This document shows, one piece after another, positions 1 to 11,560 of a stretch of 64,000 nt of DNA (positions are counted from its first letter, which is position 1; the number at the start of each line of letters is the position of its first letter). Position numbers and translations under genes: made by a program. Where the stretch lies: NCBI GenBank assembly GCA_033558025.1, contig JAUCEF010000007.1:8742001-8806000 (forward strand). The letters are read 5' to 3'. Source of the stretch: Phytophthora sp. 'mugwort'. Its lineage: Eukaryota; Oomycota; Peronosporomycetes; Peronosporales; Peronosporaceae. Below the pieces are notes generated by a model that saw only the letters and a list, made by a program, of their open reading frames with translations, did not search any database and was not told where the DNA came from.

Positions 1-3000
1 GTGAAAAGTCAAGTGATCGCACTTCGATTCAGTATGAGCAGGGGAATCAGCCTCAAAATCCATGTCGAGGGTCAACGCTGGAAAACTCTATGGAATATTT
101 ATTTTATGCCCAGTCAGCACTTCTCGAGGACCAACGGTTGCGTCGCCCTGCAGACATCGAGCAACTATTTATCGCAGAGAATGGCTTCCGTGGATTTTCG
201 GGACTTGGTACAACGGACTTTGGCGCCGCGATTAAGCTTTCGAATTCTATCGCATTGTTAGATGCACCGCGAGTCACTGCAACTCTCGTTGCTAAGGGTC
301 GACAAGTTCAAGACAATGGGGCGACCCAGTCATCTCACAACTCATCAAGTCAGATTGGTTTGACCCAAGATATGAAGAAAGCACTGCAGCTTGTTGCCTG
401 TGGAGACTGGAATCTACCTTGTGGATTGCTACTCGTGGCAAAGGTGTTTCCAGGATACACGAAATACATCAGCGATGCGGACATCGCTCTGGCGAAAACA
501 ACCTCGGGGTCAACTCTTGGCAACGTTCAAGATTTCTCGGGGGTTCAAAGTCTGCAAGTGATGCATGGAGGTGCTGCAGCTACAACTGCAGGGGGAGATT
601 CCACAGCAAACAAGCAGAAGCTGTACTATGTGTTTGATAGCGCTTTAGTTCTTCCAGAATATTTTGTGGAGTACCAATATGTTTTGGAGAATGATGTCCT
701 TGCCTCATCAGATTATCTCCGGTCAATTAAATCACCGTGTGCAGTGCAGTGTGACGATGAAGATGTCGTCACTCTCGGTGCCGCTGCTAAACAGGTCGAC
801 GATTTTGAGCGAAAGTATCGTATCCGGCGCTCTCAAAGCCCACAATCGCCCGAGAATAGCGTCTACTCCAGCACAGATGAAAGCATTGTTCGCTTGATTC
901 AGATGGAGCCCTTGGTACCTGGATCAACTGCTTCGGACAAGAGAACCATGCCTAGTTTTTCAACACGGTTGCAAATGGCTGCTGCTAATCGAATCAAGTA
1001 TCTGAGCTTGCTTGGGTGTAAACTGGAGGTTATTCCGGACATGTCTTCACTAAAAGATCATCTTGACGTCCTGGTGCTAAGTTACAACAAGATTCAAGAC
1101 ACGAGTCCTCTTGCAAGTCTTTCCAAATTGCGAGCATTGGATATATCCTACAACCACATTGCGTACCTGGCACACCTCGAGAATCTCTGCAGTCTCGAGA
1201 CTCTGGAAGTAGCGCACAACTTGATTCGGTCATTTGATGACGTCAAGTGTTTTGGCCAAGCATTGGGGAAGTTGGCGCTGAAGCAGCTAGACCTCCGAAA
1301 GAACGGTATTTGTGAAGCCAAGAGATATCGGTTCCACATGCTCCAGTATTTGCCAAAGCTCGCTCAGCTTGATCAACAGACAGTATCGCAAGAAGAGATA
1401 CTTATCGCTCAAAGGTTGATCACTCAACTATCCCCGTCCAAAGTGTGGGCCCTTCACTGTCAAAAGACTTGTTGTAGTGTTCCGTTTGCTACAAATGAAG
1501 CGGCAAAATTCTCGACATCTGACCACCAACCTGAGTCTAATGATGAAGGAGATACTAACTCTTGTCGGCTTAGTCCTGAATGGAGCTCAGTGGAAGAGCT
1601 TGTCTTGAACCACGAATTACTAGAGTCAATCGAGGGTCTCACTAAAGCTGTGAATTTACGTGTGGCTTCTTTTTCGGACAATGCGATCAAGCGTATGGAT
1701 GGTTTACAAGCGTGCACAAGACTAGAAGAGCTCAGCTTGGACGATAATGAGATAACACAAATCGAGAATCTGGAGCAGCTCTCGTGTTTGAAAAAGCTAC
1801 AGCTTGGACGCAATCGCTTGACTGTCATTCAACATCTGAATGCACTCGAGAACCTGGTTCAACTCTCGCTGGAAGAGAACCAGATTTCGAGTTTGCGAGG
1901 CCTTGGATCGGCGTTAAAGCTGATGGAGCTCTACTTGGCCAATAATCACATTGAGAATTTAAAAGAGATCCAGCACCTGAAGCCGTTACCCAAACTAACA
2001 ATTCTGGACTTGTCAGGCAACGAAGTCACACGTGTGCCAGATTACCGCTCTTATGCAGTATACTACCTCCGGCGGGTTAAGGTGCTAGATGGTGTAAGCG
2101 TTTCCACACAAGACCAGAGCAATGCCAAGCAAAAGTACAGCGGGAAGTTAACTTTCGAGTTTATTCTGGACAAGTGTGGGGGCGGTGGTAGTGTCACGCC
2201 AACTGGTTCAGCAGGAGAAAGCCCATTCGGCCGCCTTGTTGACATGGATATTTCATCGTGCCGAATTCGCGAGATCGGGCGGATTCCGGGAGATGTTTTC
2301 TTAAATGTTCGAGAAATTAACCTTGAAAACAATCAGATCAGTGATATATCTGGCCTTGAAGCGTTGCCCAAGCTACGAGTTTTAAACCTTAGTCGCAACA
2401 AGATTGAGAGACTCATGCCGTCCAGCTTAGCATCGGACTATACTATGCCAGAACCATGTGATGGTGGAGGAAAGGGAATCCTGGCTTGCCTCCATCTCGA
2501 GAAACTGTATCTTGCATACAACCAAATCACGGATATGGCGGCGTTAGGACTGCAATTCTTGGATTCTTTGCAGGTATATTGGAGTCTTAAATGAGATCCC
2601 AAAGACTCGGCTAACAATATTGTTTTGGTTCTGGTGGTAGGTTCTTCATTTGCAAGGCAATGCGATCGTGTATATCGCCGGACTTGAATGCAACACGGAG
2701 CTTGTAGACATTCGTTTGGACAAGAATCGAATTCGACAGCTTGAACCACACTCAACTCTTGCGTTGCGGCAGTTGAAAGTTCTCAACCTTGAAGACAATG
2801 GGCTCAAATCGCTGTCAAACTTCAACAACATGCTTAGTCTAGAGGTTAATTATGTTCTTGCGTGTCTTGCTGCTCAATTTGTTGAGGTGATTAACAATCT
2901 CTGGTTTCTGCTGATTGTAGACTCTCGAGCTGTCCAACAACCGGCTCGTCGATTTAGAAGAGGTGGAAAAACTGGCTGTGTTGCCCTCAATACTTGATTT

Positions 3001-4163
3001 GAGGATGAACAACAATCCTCTGACCAAGAAGCACCTTTATCGGCAGCATGTGCTGTATAAACTCAACTCGCTTAAGGTGCTCGACGGCAAAGACGTGTAC
3101 AGCGACGAGAAAGAGCGGATCGATATGCTATTTCTTCACGAACGCGCTGCTTTGGCTGCGTCAGGAGCGGTCTCAGGCGTCCCGGAGAGGGCAACAGACA
3201 ATCGCACAGTCTACACGCAGCTTGTCTTGACTCCATCAAATATTCCGACCAAAGGTTCCGCGTCAGTGAGCATATCTCAAGCTCTTGGAATTCCACACAA
3301 TGAAGTGTTGTCTGGTTCAGTACTTCGAAAGACCCAAAGTACTCCACTATCACACGGACAAGTGCCGGTGCCGTCTCCTGTCTTATCGACGCCTACGTTT
3401 CCACTTCCGGAACATGAAGTAGAACTCTCAATTACGGTCGCTCCATCCAACACAACGACTCGTGTACTGCTGGCGCCCACACACAACACGTATCGTTCTT
3501 TAGGAGGTCAATCCACTTGGCAAGCTGGTATCACCAATCCAGCGACAGGAGGCTCAAGCTTACAATCTTCATCTACGACTACAGTAGCATCAGCTCTAGT
3601 CGCGAATCTAGCCAAAAGCGTCGGTGCTTCAGGTGTCGAGCACCTCTATGGCGGAAGCAGTTTACGAAGACGACTATCAAGCGTACATTACGACCACCAG
3701 CAAAGCGGTGAGTACGCCGCCTGTCTGAATTTTCAGTAACTTTCGGACTAAAAAATTTATAGTGTCTCCTTCACTACAGATGAATGGCAAATTAGGAGGT
3801 CACGAGACAAAGCACCCTCTCGGCTTTGTGTCGTCACAAGCAGTCGTTCGTGGCCCGGTCGCGACGTTAAGAAGAGGTATAACCAAGTTGTATGATACCT
3901 CTGTGACAGGTTTCAATGTGCAGCCTTCGTCGACAGACTCACAGCCCAGTTCAACAACACAAACATCAGTACTTCCAGCTAGCTCGATCCCTTCCAGCAG
4001 CAATGATCGCAGTAACAACCCCGGTAGAAACTTTGCCGGATACGTCGTAACTTTCGGGAATCAGAAGCGGTACTCAACCTTCCCTGGGCAACAAGAAACT
4101 ACAATTCCCTATCTCTCCACAAAGCTGCAGCAGCCTAGACGAAGCAGCGAAAGACAACGATAA
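1..4163 (+). CDS. LRRC9-like leucine-rich repeat protein, 5' end outside the window
   Basis: About 1320 residues are visible in four exons: to 2573, 2641-2844, 2921-3707 and 3763-4163. The introns (67, 76 and 55 bp) all have GT-AG ends and keep the frame. The frame is open upstream of the first in-window ATG (90) to the window edge, so the true start probably lies outside. Many SDS22-type leucine-rich repeats are present (for example LxxLxLxxNxI units at about 1040-1350, 1590-2060 and 2240-2880), each block closed by an LRR-cap such as 'YLRRVKVLDG'. The conserved stretch after that cap ('AKQKYSGKLT') resembles animal LRRC9, a large cilium-associated LRR protein. The last 250 residues are Ser/Thr/Pro-rich. 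A flagellar role in zoospores is inference. It could instead be another large ciliary LRR protein. An AATAAA lies at 4210-4215. Confidence 0.8.
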
Positions 4164-4806
4164 ATATCGTTTAGTACAGCAAAAGATGTTAACCACACTG
4201 TAAACTATTAATAAAGAAATGGATATTCAGCTCAATAACAATGTACTACTACGTAATAGTATTCAATAAAATACTACCAATCTCGAATAAATTACTACTT
4301 ATATGTTTGTCTGTTTGCCTCAGTAGGATCAATTGGAATTATAAAGGTTTTCATCAATTGTGATCAGGAGAGAACTGGTCATCATCGGCAAACAGACCAA
4401 GCGATGGCATACAGAAATGTAATACATAAAGGGCTCGCAAAACATACCTTCAAGCTTGGACTGGATCGCGGGTGTTCATGACGATGAGATGAGAGTGCCT
4501 CAGACTGACGTGCAAATATCAGAAAAAAAGATTATTTTCCACCATTGAATCGTTGGATCTTGCGATTTTGCTTCACCGGCCTCCATCACGTTTTAGAACC
4601 CGTCGCGTTTCCAGTCCAGCTCGAAATCTACAAGACACTAAAGAGCAGACAGACGTAAACTCACACCACGAATAATGTTATCTTCCGGGAAGGCTCTTCC
4701 GAAAAGCTAGAAGAGTGTATTACAATGGCTCAACTCCAAAGGGAGCAGCAGGGACATCATATCGGATATGACATTCACCTGCCTTGCACTGCACATTTCA
4801 AGCCGC
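4164..4806. other. intergenic region between convergent genes
   Basis: This is the shared 3' flank of the LRRC9-like gene (+) and RPS15 (-). The first 150 bases are AT-rich, with AATAAA-type signals at about 4210 and 4266. No open frame or repeat was recognised. Confidence 0.6.
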
Positions 4807-5523
4807 TTACTTAAGCGGAATGAAACGCGACGAGTTGGTGGCGCCGATACCGGGGCGACCGTGGGTCACCGGCTTGTACGAGATGGCAAACTCACCAAGG
4901 TAGTGGCCAATCATCTCGGGCTGTCATACGTCAGATAAAAAAAAACGTCAGTCCCCCACAACTCATACCCACTTCGTCATATCGACACGTGGGATCATAG
5001 TAATAATATAGGAAGCTCCCTGGGTCGCCCCATACACAGAATGTCGTCAAGAAGGGGTAGCAGCCGGGTGATACCGGTACTATCAATTATGACAGACCGG
5101 CAAATCACCGCTCTTCGGGTAAATAAGCCACGCACCCCCCGAGAGCCACGAACAGTTCTGGAGACATACCTTGATTTCAATGCCGTTAAACTCCTTGCCG
5201 TTGTACACACCGACCACCGAGCCGATCATCTCGGGCACGATAATCATGTTACGCAAATGAGTCTTGATTCCCTCAGGGCGCTCCATGGGTCTGGCGGCGG
5301 CCTTGGCCTTGCGCAGACGCTTGATCAAAGCCATCGGCTTGCGCTTGAGGCCACGCGAGAAGCGACGGCGGGCGCGGGCGTTAACCAGGTCCATCAGCTC
5401 CTCATGGTTCAGGTCCAGGAGCTTGTCCAGGTCCACACCACGGTAGCTGAACTTGCGGAACGTGCGCTTCTTGCGCAGGGCAGCGAGCTCCAGGTTCTTC
5501 TCCTCGACGGATTGGTCAGCCAT
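4807..5523 (-). CDS. RPS15: 40S ribosomal protein S15 (uS19)
   Basis: Two exons, 5523-5170 and 4920-4807, encode 155 residues, separated by a 249-bp phase-0 intron (GTATGT...ACAG). The product is the cytosolic small-subunit protein uS19, which sits in the head of the 40S subunit near the decoding site and protrusion. The N-terminal part has the eukaryote-specific '[16 protein letters not shown]' stretch. The second exon carries the nearly invariant '[11 protein letters not shown]' and the C-terminal 'HGRPGIGA...SSRFIPLK'. The intron splits the protein just before [11 protein letters not shown]. The length matches the usual size of the family (about 145-155). The ATG at 5523 is chosen because it begins a typical eukaryotic uS19 N terminus. 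Confidence 0.96.
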
Positions 5524-5833
5524 TGTTTCCAGTAATACCAGTTCTCCAGAATGGTAAGAACCGAGAGCGGCCCTCAGCCAACCCAGGTCTATCGACTGGC
5601 GCACAGACGGTCGACTAACTATTGGCTGAAATAGAACACAGCTGAACGTTTTATGGGTCACTAGGCGTAATTACGATTGTTATTTTTTTTACGGACAATA
5701 CATGTACCAGGATATGATACTGTACCAAAAACAGCGGCAGTACCAGATGTTAAATACCAATTTACAAACTACATCTGGCTATAATTACTGTTATATGTTA
5801 GATAGGTTGAAAAGCAAAGTGCTGGAGGTGGCG
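5524..5833. promoter_or_regulatory. bidirectional promoter region RPS15/RPP30
   Basis: These 310 bp separate the divergent starts of RPS15 (-) and RPP30 (+) and must contain both promoters. The RPP30 side is AT-rich. No individual element can be assigned with confidence. Confidence 0.5.
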
Positions 5834-6903
5834 ATGGTGTATGTGGACTTGAATGTGCGCGCGACAGCACGTCTGACAGCAGGCGAGCTGCATCGACGTG
5901 CGTGAAGTTTTAATGTATTGTATAGCGTGGGATGCTGTATTGAATTGTGGTTGATTGTACTGTTGTTGCATTGCTGCCCGCAGTGGGCTACGCGACCGTA
6001 TGCATCAATGTGGACTGCGAGGGCGATGAGAAGCCCAAGCCGGTGGCAGTGCTGCCGGACCTGCCGCAGACGTCACAGAAGGGAAATAGTGACAAAGCTG
6101 CGAAGAAGTCCAAGCTCTACACGGCAGCGTTGGGTAACGGGCTGCACTTGAATGATCCGAACGCGACTGGCAAGAAGGAGCTGCCGCGACAACGCAAGCG
6201 CATCACGCTTAAACTGGAGGAGGTTGCGGACGCACAGAAACTGGTGGGGGACTGACTATGGGTTGTCTGAGTGGGTAGTTGTGGGCAGGAGCTCACTGCT
6301 CATTGTTTTTGTTGTAATCAACTGTGAATCTTGAACAGACTGCATCGGATGTGGTGAAGGGATACGACATCGTGGCGGCCGAAGCGGCGACGCCCAAGGT
6401 GTTTCAGTTCCTGTGCGAGCAGGCTGACATCGACCTTATCACGTTCGATGTGACGAACCGACTGCCATTCCAGATCAAACGGCCTTGGGTGCGTGCCGCT
6501 CTTTGCATCGATTGAGCAGATGTGAACACAGGACACTAACCTTGGGTTGGATAATGCATTGTAGATTGCTGCCGCCATCAAGCGTGATATTTATTTTGAG
6601 ATCACGTACACGCCCTGTCTCGGCGATACGGCTGGACGGCGATACTTCTTCTCTAACGCCAGCAATCTGGTCCGCCTCACGGGTGGAAAGAATTTAGTGT
6701 TCTCCAGTGGTGCTACGCGGGACATCCTGCTGCGTTCGCCATACGATGTTATTAACATTGGGCTTCTTTCCGGGCTGAAGTATGGCCAGGCCCTTGACGC
6801 CATCTCCACCTCGTGCCTGGCTGCGCTGGAGCACGCAGACAAGCGCAGAGGGATCATTGGAGGCGTGCAGGTGGACGTCACCGAGGATGTAGCCATGGGA
6901 TAA
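5834..6903 (+). CDS. RPP30: RNase P/MRP protein subunit p30
   Basis: Four exons (5834-5897, 5984-6243, 6339-6488, 6565-6903) join in frame to 270 residues, about the length of human RPP30 (268). The family has a TIM-barrel-like fold and binds the RNA of RNase P and RNase MRP, acting in tRNA 5' maturation and rRNA processing in the nucleus and nucleolus. Diagnostic segments are the N-terminal 'MVYVDLNV', 'KRDIYFEITYTPCLGD', 'RRYFFSNASNLVRLT' and 'GKNLVFSSGATRDILLRSPY'. The segment 'DVINIGLLSGL' matches the family's C-terminal core. The introns (86, 95 and 76 bp) are all GT-AG. The gene ends 49 bp from the converging POLE3-like gene. Confidence 0.93.
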
Positions 6904-6952
6904 ATTCACCTGTTGGGTTGGAAATGTACTTGCATCGTGGGCATTTAATGAT

Positions 6953-7678
6953 CTATGATTGTTCCATTGCCTCCGCAGAGTCATCGTCTTCATCCTCCGC
7001 CTTCCGTGCCCGTGTAACTTGACTGTCCGGTTCCTGCTCTGTCTTGGCTTCATCCTGCATAGTATCGTCAGCGATTCCCTTCTCCCCTGTATACTCCTCA
7101 GCATCCCCGCCGTGTTCCTCAGGATCCGACAACTCGTCCTCCGACATCATGCCTTCCTCTTCATGAGCATCCTTCTTGTTCGTGTCAATGGTCACTTCAT
7201 CTAGCTGCTCCGCAACTTCGTTCGTGGTCTCCCCACCCTCCTCCTCGTCAATCGTAGCCTTCTGGTCCTTCTTTCGACTAGCGGCAGCCTTCGCCTCTGT
7301 AGCAGCAGCGAACCAACGGTAAGTACATGGATAAAGCAGCAGTGGCGCCTTAACTGACCTTGCAGGCAGGCCTCAATAGGCTCAATAAAGTGCTCAAAGT
7401 CTGCGTCCCGCAGTGTCTGCATCACGTCCTTCAGCGTGATAGTGCTGCGCTTGTTGGCCACCGACGTCTCGTGCGCGCTGCAGCACGGTCGGTCAGTCAG
7501 TAAACCCCACCCAAAGGTTACGTTGCAGTAGTACAACGCACATGGAAGCCAGGTACAACGTGAACACGCTGGCTGCGGAGTTCAATGTCTGCCGCGCATC
7601 CTTCGTTAATATAGCGCGCTCCGGTAGCGCTTTCTTCACGGCGCGTGCCGTCAAACTTGCCGCATGCTCGTGCTCCAT
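6953..7678 (-). CDS. POLE3: POLE3/DPB4-like histone-fold protein
   Basis: Three exons (7678-7542, 7477-7359, 7296-6953) encode 199 residues. The histone fold fills the first 90: 'ASLTARAVKKALPERAILTK', then 'TLNSAASVFTLYLAS', then 'KRSTITLKDVMQTLRDADF'. This is the pattern of POLE3/Dpb4 (also CHRAC17), a partner of POLE4 or CHRAC15 in DNA polymerase epsilon and chromatin-remodelling complexes. The C-terminal half is a long acidic Glu/Asp-rich tail, also typical of POLE3. The first junction is taken at AT|GTGCGT, which restores the frame and gives LASI-AHET. NF-YB is a less likely alternative because the tail is acidic and no CCAAT-binding signature was seen. Its start lies 86 bp from the divergent SDR gene. 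Confidence 0.88.
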
Positions 7679-7764
7679 GTTGACCCGATTTTGTGTAAAT
7701 TTGTGTCGACTAAAGACCCAATGGACTATTTTGTGTAGCCATCTCGCTGATCATCTGAAAATTG
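7679..7764. promoter_or_regulatory. very short divergent promoter POLE3-like/SDR
   Basis: Only 86 bp lie between the two divergent start codons, so both transcription starts and 5' leaders must fit here or overlap the coding regions. No defined element was recognised. Confidence 0.45.
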
Positions 7765-9681
7765 ATGGCGATGAGTGACGTCAATGACGCCACGGGCGTG
7801 AATGAGGCCGAGCTCGCGGCGTGCGTGGCGACACTGCAAAAGTTGCACGGCGAGAAGGCCCATCAGCTGTTCCAGTCGTCGCCGCGCTTCAAGTCATTGC
7901 GGACGGCACTGATCCCGCTTATTGACGACCTACGCGCCAAGTTCTTTCATGGCAACTCAGCGGCCAGCGACAACTCGCGTCAGGAGCGCAAGCGAGCCAA
8001 GAAAGTGGAACGCGCGAGGCAGAAGGCGCTGGACCAGCAGTACGTGAACAACACCAAGCTACGTGCTGAACGACTCGCGCGGTTGGCGGTGCTGCAGGCG
8101 CAGAACCCGCTACTAGCCAACGTCCCGGACGGAGTTGCCGCAGCCGACGAGCCGATGCTCCTGAAGGAGAACGGAGAAGAGACAAAGAAACAGGAGGAGA
8201 AGGAGGAGGAGACGGAGCAATTGCACTATCATCGCGCGTGCTACACGTGCAAGGTCAAGTTCCGCAAGCTGCACCACTTCTACGACCGAATGTGTCCGTC
8301 ATGCGCAGAGCTCAACTATAAGAAGCGTCTCCAGAATGCGGACCTGCGTGGTCATATAGCAGTGGTAACGGGAGCAAGAGTGAAGATTGGGTACGAAATC
8401 GTACTCAAGTTGCTGCGTAGTGGAGCGATGGTGGTGGCCACGACGCGGTTCCCAAAGGATGCCGCATTCCGTTACGCAAAAGAAAAAGATTTTAAAGTCT
8501 GGAAGGACCGGCTGCAGATTTACGGCATGGACTTCCGCGATTTAGGTGTGATCGACAAGTTCATGGACCATATTGAAGAGACCTTTGGAAGTCTCGATAT
8601 CTTGATCAACAACGCGACTCAGACGATCCGACGTCCCGTGCACTATTACAAGCATCTAATAGAGTGCGAAGTAGCGCCAGTCCCTGAAGATATGGCCAAG
8701 GTTAACCAAATTCTTCGTGGCAATGCAAACCTTCTTGGTAGCGCCCCAGCCCCTGCGAATGTCGAGAATGGCAATATCTCAGTCGACGGTGCTGCCATCG
8801 TTAACACCAGTGGAGGTTCTTCGACGGCAATCTCCACTGCTACTGCATCCGTGCACCTTTCACAGATGCCCCTTGTTGCCGAGGACCAGAATTCTGCGGG
8901 GACGGAGGCTTTGTTCCCTCAGGGTCAGGTTGATAACAACCAGCAGCAGGTGGACCTGCGTACTTCGAACTCGTGGGTCAAGAAAATCAACCAGATCGAG
9001 ACCATGGGTACGTTTGAATGTATCGTGTCTTGAACCTGCTATGATGCTCAACGATTATGTTCTTACATGTATTATTGCAGAATTGGTTGAAGTGTTTGCG
9101 ATCAACACGATGGCACCGTTTATCCTCAACAAGCGTGCTATCCCTCTTCTCGAAAAGGTAATATCGGCGTTTTTAACGAAGAATTTAAAAAAAATAGTCA
9201 TATTTATTTAACCACTTCTCTTGTCTGTTCCTACTCCCAGAGCTCGAACGAACGCCGCTTTATCCTCAACGTCAGCGCAATGGAAGGCAAGTTCTACCGC
9301 AGCAAGACGCCCAACCACCCGCACACGAACATGGCAAAGGCTGCAGCCAACATGATGACGAGGACATGTGCCGAAGATCTTGCTCAGAAAGGCATTTTCA
9401 TGAATAGCGTTGATACGGTACAATAACGAGCATTAACGTGCGGCAAGTGCGTGTTCAAGGTCTAACTTTGTGTTACGTACGACCAGGGCTGGATCAACGA
9501 CGAGAACCCGCGCGACGTGGCTGCTCGAATCGCCGATACCCACAACTTCCAGACGCCTCTAGATGAGATTGACGCTGCCGCTCGTGTGCTCGATCCGATT
9601 TTTTGTCTTTATCAAGAAGGCAGCACGGAGAAGCCTCTCTTTGGCCAGTTCCTCAAGGACTACGCGGTCTCCGAATGGTAA
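7765..9681 (+). CDS. short-chain dehydrogenase/reductase with N-terminal zinc-ribbon-like region
   Basis: Four exons (7765-9007, 9081-9157, 9241-9417, 9487-9681) give 563 residues. Residues 1-150 are helical and charged. At about 158-180 two Cys pairs, CYTC and CPSC, flank a 'KLHHFYDRM' stretch and form a probable zinc ribbon. A Rossmann-type SDR domain follows, with the cofactor loop 'TGARVKIG' near 202 and 'LINNATQ' near 281. The Ser motif 'NVSAMEG' is present. Where SDRs normally have Tyr-x-x-x-Lys, the sequence reads 'HPHTNMAK', so Lys is present and the catalytic Tyr is not. A 90-residue low-complexity insertion (8700-8990) lies after the NNA motif. Bacterial and fungal SDRs with the same ribbon and H-T-N-M-A-K motif are known to me, so the fusion is old. 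The substrate is unknown. Confidence 0.85.
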
Positions 9682-9835
9682 GCGGTTTTGCACGCAAGTG
9701 GCTTCCTCACAGGAGCGATTCGTCAGTGGTGACATGAAGGAATAGAGTTCACTTTAATCTTCGCTTGGTGTGTATTTTGAATACATGTTTATCATTCCTA
9801 CATGCTGCGTGGCAGTTGATACAGCACAGTTCACC

Positions 9836-10332
9836 TCAGTGGAAAACCAGTCGGTTCGGTGGTGGCGGAGGCTCAAAACAGGCTGGTTGAATCCCAAAGC
9901 CCGGGCACTCGTAGCGTACGAAAACGGTAGCGAGGTAGGCGTCTGCGTCGAGTTTGGTCATGCATGACTGGATGAACGGGTCGTTCTCGACATGGCCGAA
10001 GCGTTTGGAAATGTTCCAATTCTGCTGCATCGTGTTGGGGGCCAGGTCGTTCTCGCGGGCAAGGCCACCAGCGACCACCGCCAGATACGCCATTACGTCG
10101 CTCTTGAACACTTGCTCCGTTATTTGGCCTCGAGGTTGGGACATCCACACAGGAAGTTGCTCATTGGTCTGTTCCCTGTTTGCCATGTCGACGAAGGCGC
10201 TCAGACTCTTCGGGTTCCACTGCAATGTAACCCCGAATACGGTCGATTCGACAGTCGCCTCCTGCATGCAATAACGTCTTCATTAGTCCGGTCGTTGGCT
10301 TATGCTCCACCCTGCACCATTTTCCTCGCCAT
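9836..10332 (-). CDS. unrecognised small protein, about 146 aa
   Basis: A long exon, 10261-9836, is open for 141 codons. A probable first exon (10332-10318, ATG plus four codons) joins it in frame across a 56-bp GTGCAG...GCAG intron, giving 146 residues. The open frame also contains an ATG at 10267, but that ATGCAG looks like the splice acceptor. The protein has no signal peptide or membrane segment. It is moderately hydrophobic, with 'VTLQWNPKSLSAFVD' near the N terminus, and ends in a proline run 'EPPPPPNRLVFH'. I do not recognise the family. Its 3' end converges on the SDR gene 154 bp away. Confidence 0.6.
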
Positions 10333-10659
10333 ACTGAGAGCAGTGCAGATTCTTTGATGATCCCGCTGCCGTAACCTGTTGGAGAGTCGCCAGGTCTTCG
10401 CATGGGCTCCATTTCGTGTGTGTGTGTGTGTGTGTGTGTTGGCTGTCCGGCGACGAGCGGGAAAAAGTAAAAGTGAGTGGGAGGAATTGCTTCAGCGACT
10501 TACGTTATTTGTCAGGGGCCGGACATTTCATAGTTGAAGCTATCCCGTAGGGGGATGGACACAGACAGTCATCGGACCGTAAAGGTAGCCATCGTGCCAC
10601 ACTAAGACTCGATCTGATTACAGGCGGACGATAATAGTGGGCACAGCATTAAGCGCCAC
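10333..10659. other. intergenic region with a (GT)n microsatellite
   Basis: A (GT) dinucleotide run of about 24 bases lies at 10416-10439. The rest is unremarkable sequence upstream of the unrecognised 146-aa gene. No further feature was recognised. Confidence 0.7.
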
Positions 10660-11560
10660 TCAATTCTTCTGCCCCTGCAATCATGAGAAAATTGTCTATG
10701 GAATGAGTTGAATGAAGCCCACGGTTGGTGAATCGAAACGACGTTGCCCACGTCACGTGGTTGTAGGCACAAACTGTAAATACAGCACGGTGCACAACAC
10801 CGCTCACTATACTCGTTACAGTAGATGTCGTCAACAACTTGTCGCTGGGCTAACTTACTGGCGGTGACCTCTCTGCCGCTGCTGGCGCCGAACTTTCGCG
10901 CACATCGTCGTCGGCTTTTGCCCTTGGTGACTGCTCTTCCGCCACCTTTGAATCTACAGCTCCCTCTCGAGCTGCATCTGCTGCCTCGCTTGGTTCTGGT
11001 GCCTCAACAGCGGGGGAAGTGACTTCACTTTGTGTTACTGGGACTTCAACGGGACACGGTAGCGGCATTTTACTGGTGGTGTCGGGACATGTAGGATCTT
11101 CCTTCTCGAGCTGTGGTTTCTCCTGCTTCATCTCCACTAGCTGCTCTTCTTCCTGCTTCTCCTCGTTGAGTCGTATGATCTTGTCAAGGAGCACCGTTCG
11201 GCCTCCCCATACCCAATTCTCGCGCACTTTCAACGTCACCGCGCCGTCTTCGTCCGGCGTGGCGCGCGAGAGTACCAGACGGTCTCGGAGCCACCACTTG
11301 CCGCGTCGGTCCCCTACTGCGGCGTGTTGCACGTACTCGCGTATCTCCTTCGAGGATAGAGCAGCCTTCTTGCCGCCCCCTCGTCGCCTCGACATGGTGC
11401 TCTCGTCACGCTCAATGGCTCCCCGCTCAGGCTTCAACAATTCCTGCTTGATGTCGCCGTCATCGTCCTGGCCTGCGGCATTCTTGTTGCGCTCGTGCTC
11501 CAGCAGCAGCTTTAACGCCTCTAGCTCACGCTTGAGCATAGCCACCTCGTCGTCGGCCAT
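10660..11560 (-). CDS. unrecognised acidic coiled-coil protein
   Basis: The frame starts at ATG 11560. It opens with a heptad-like helix 'EVAMLKRELEALKLLLEHER', followed by a basic patch (SRRRGGGKK). A more ordered middle section follows, containing 'YVQHAAVGDRRGKWWLRDRL'. The last 110 residues are Glu/Pro/Ala-rich and disordered. At 10858 a GTAAGT donor overlaps the last two sense codons of the unspliced frame, and a TTGCAG acceptor lies at 10675. Splicing would replace the last two residues with GQKN before a stop at 10660 (238 aa), against 236 aa unspliced ending at 10850. I do not recognise the family. A WW-containing middle domain and chromatin or RNA contacts are possible but unproven. 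Confidence 0.65.

Noticed and set aside
10416..10439. (GT)n run as a regulatory or Z-DNA element
   Set aside because: Ordinary microsatellite; nothing else supports a function.
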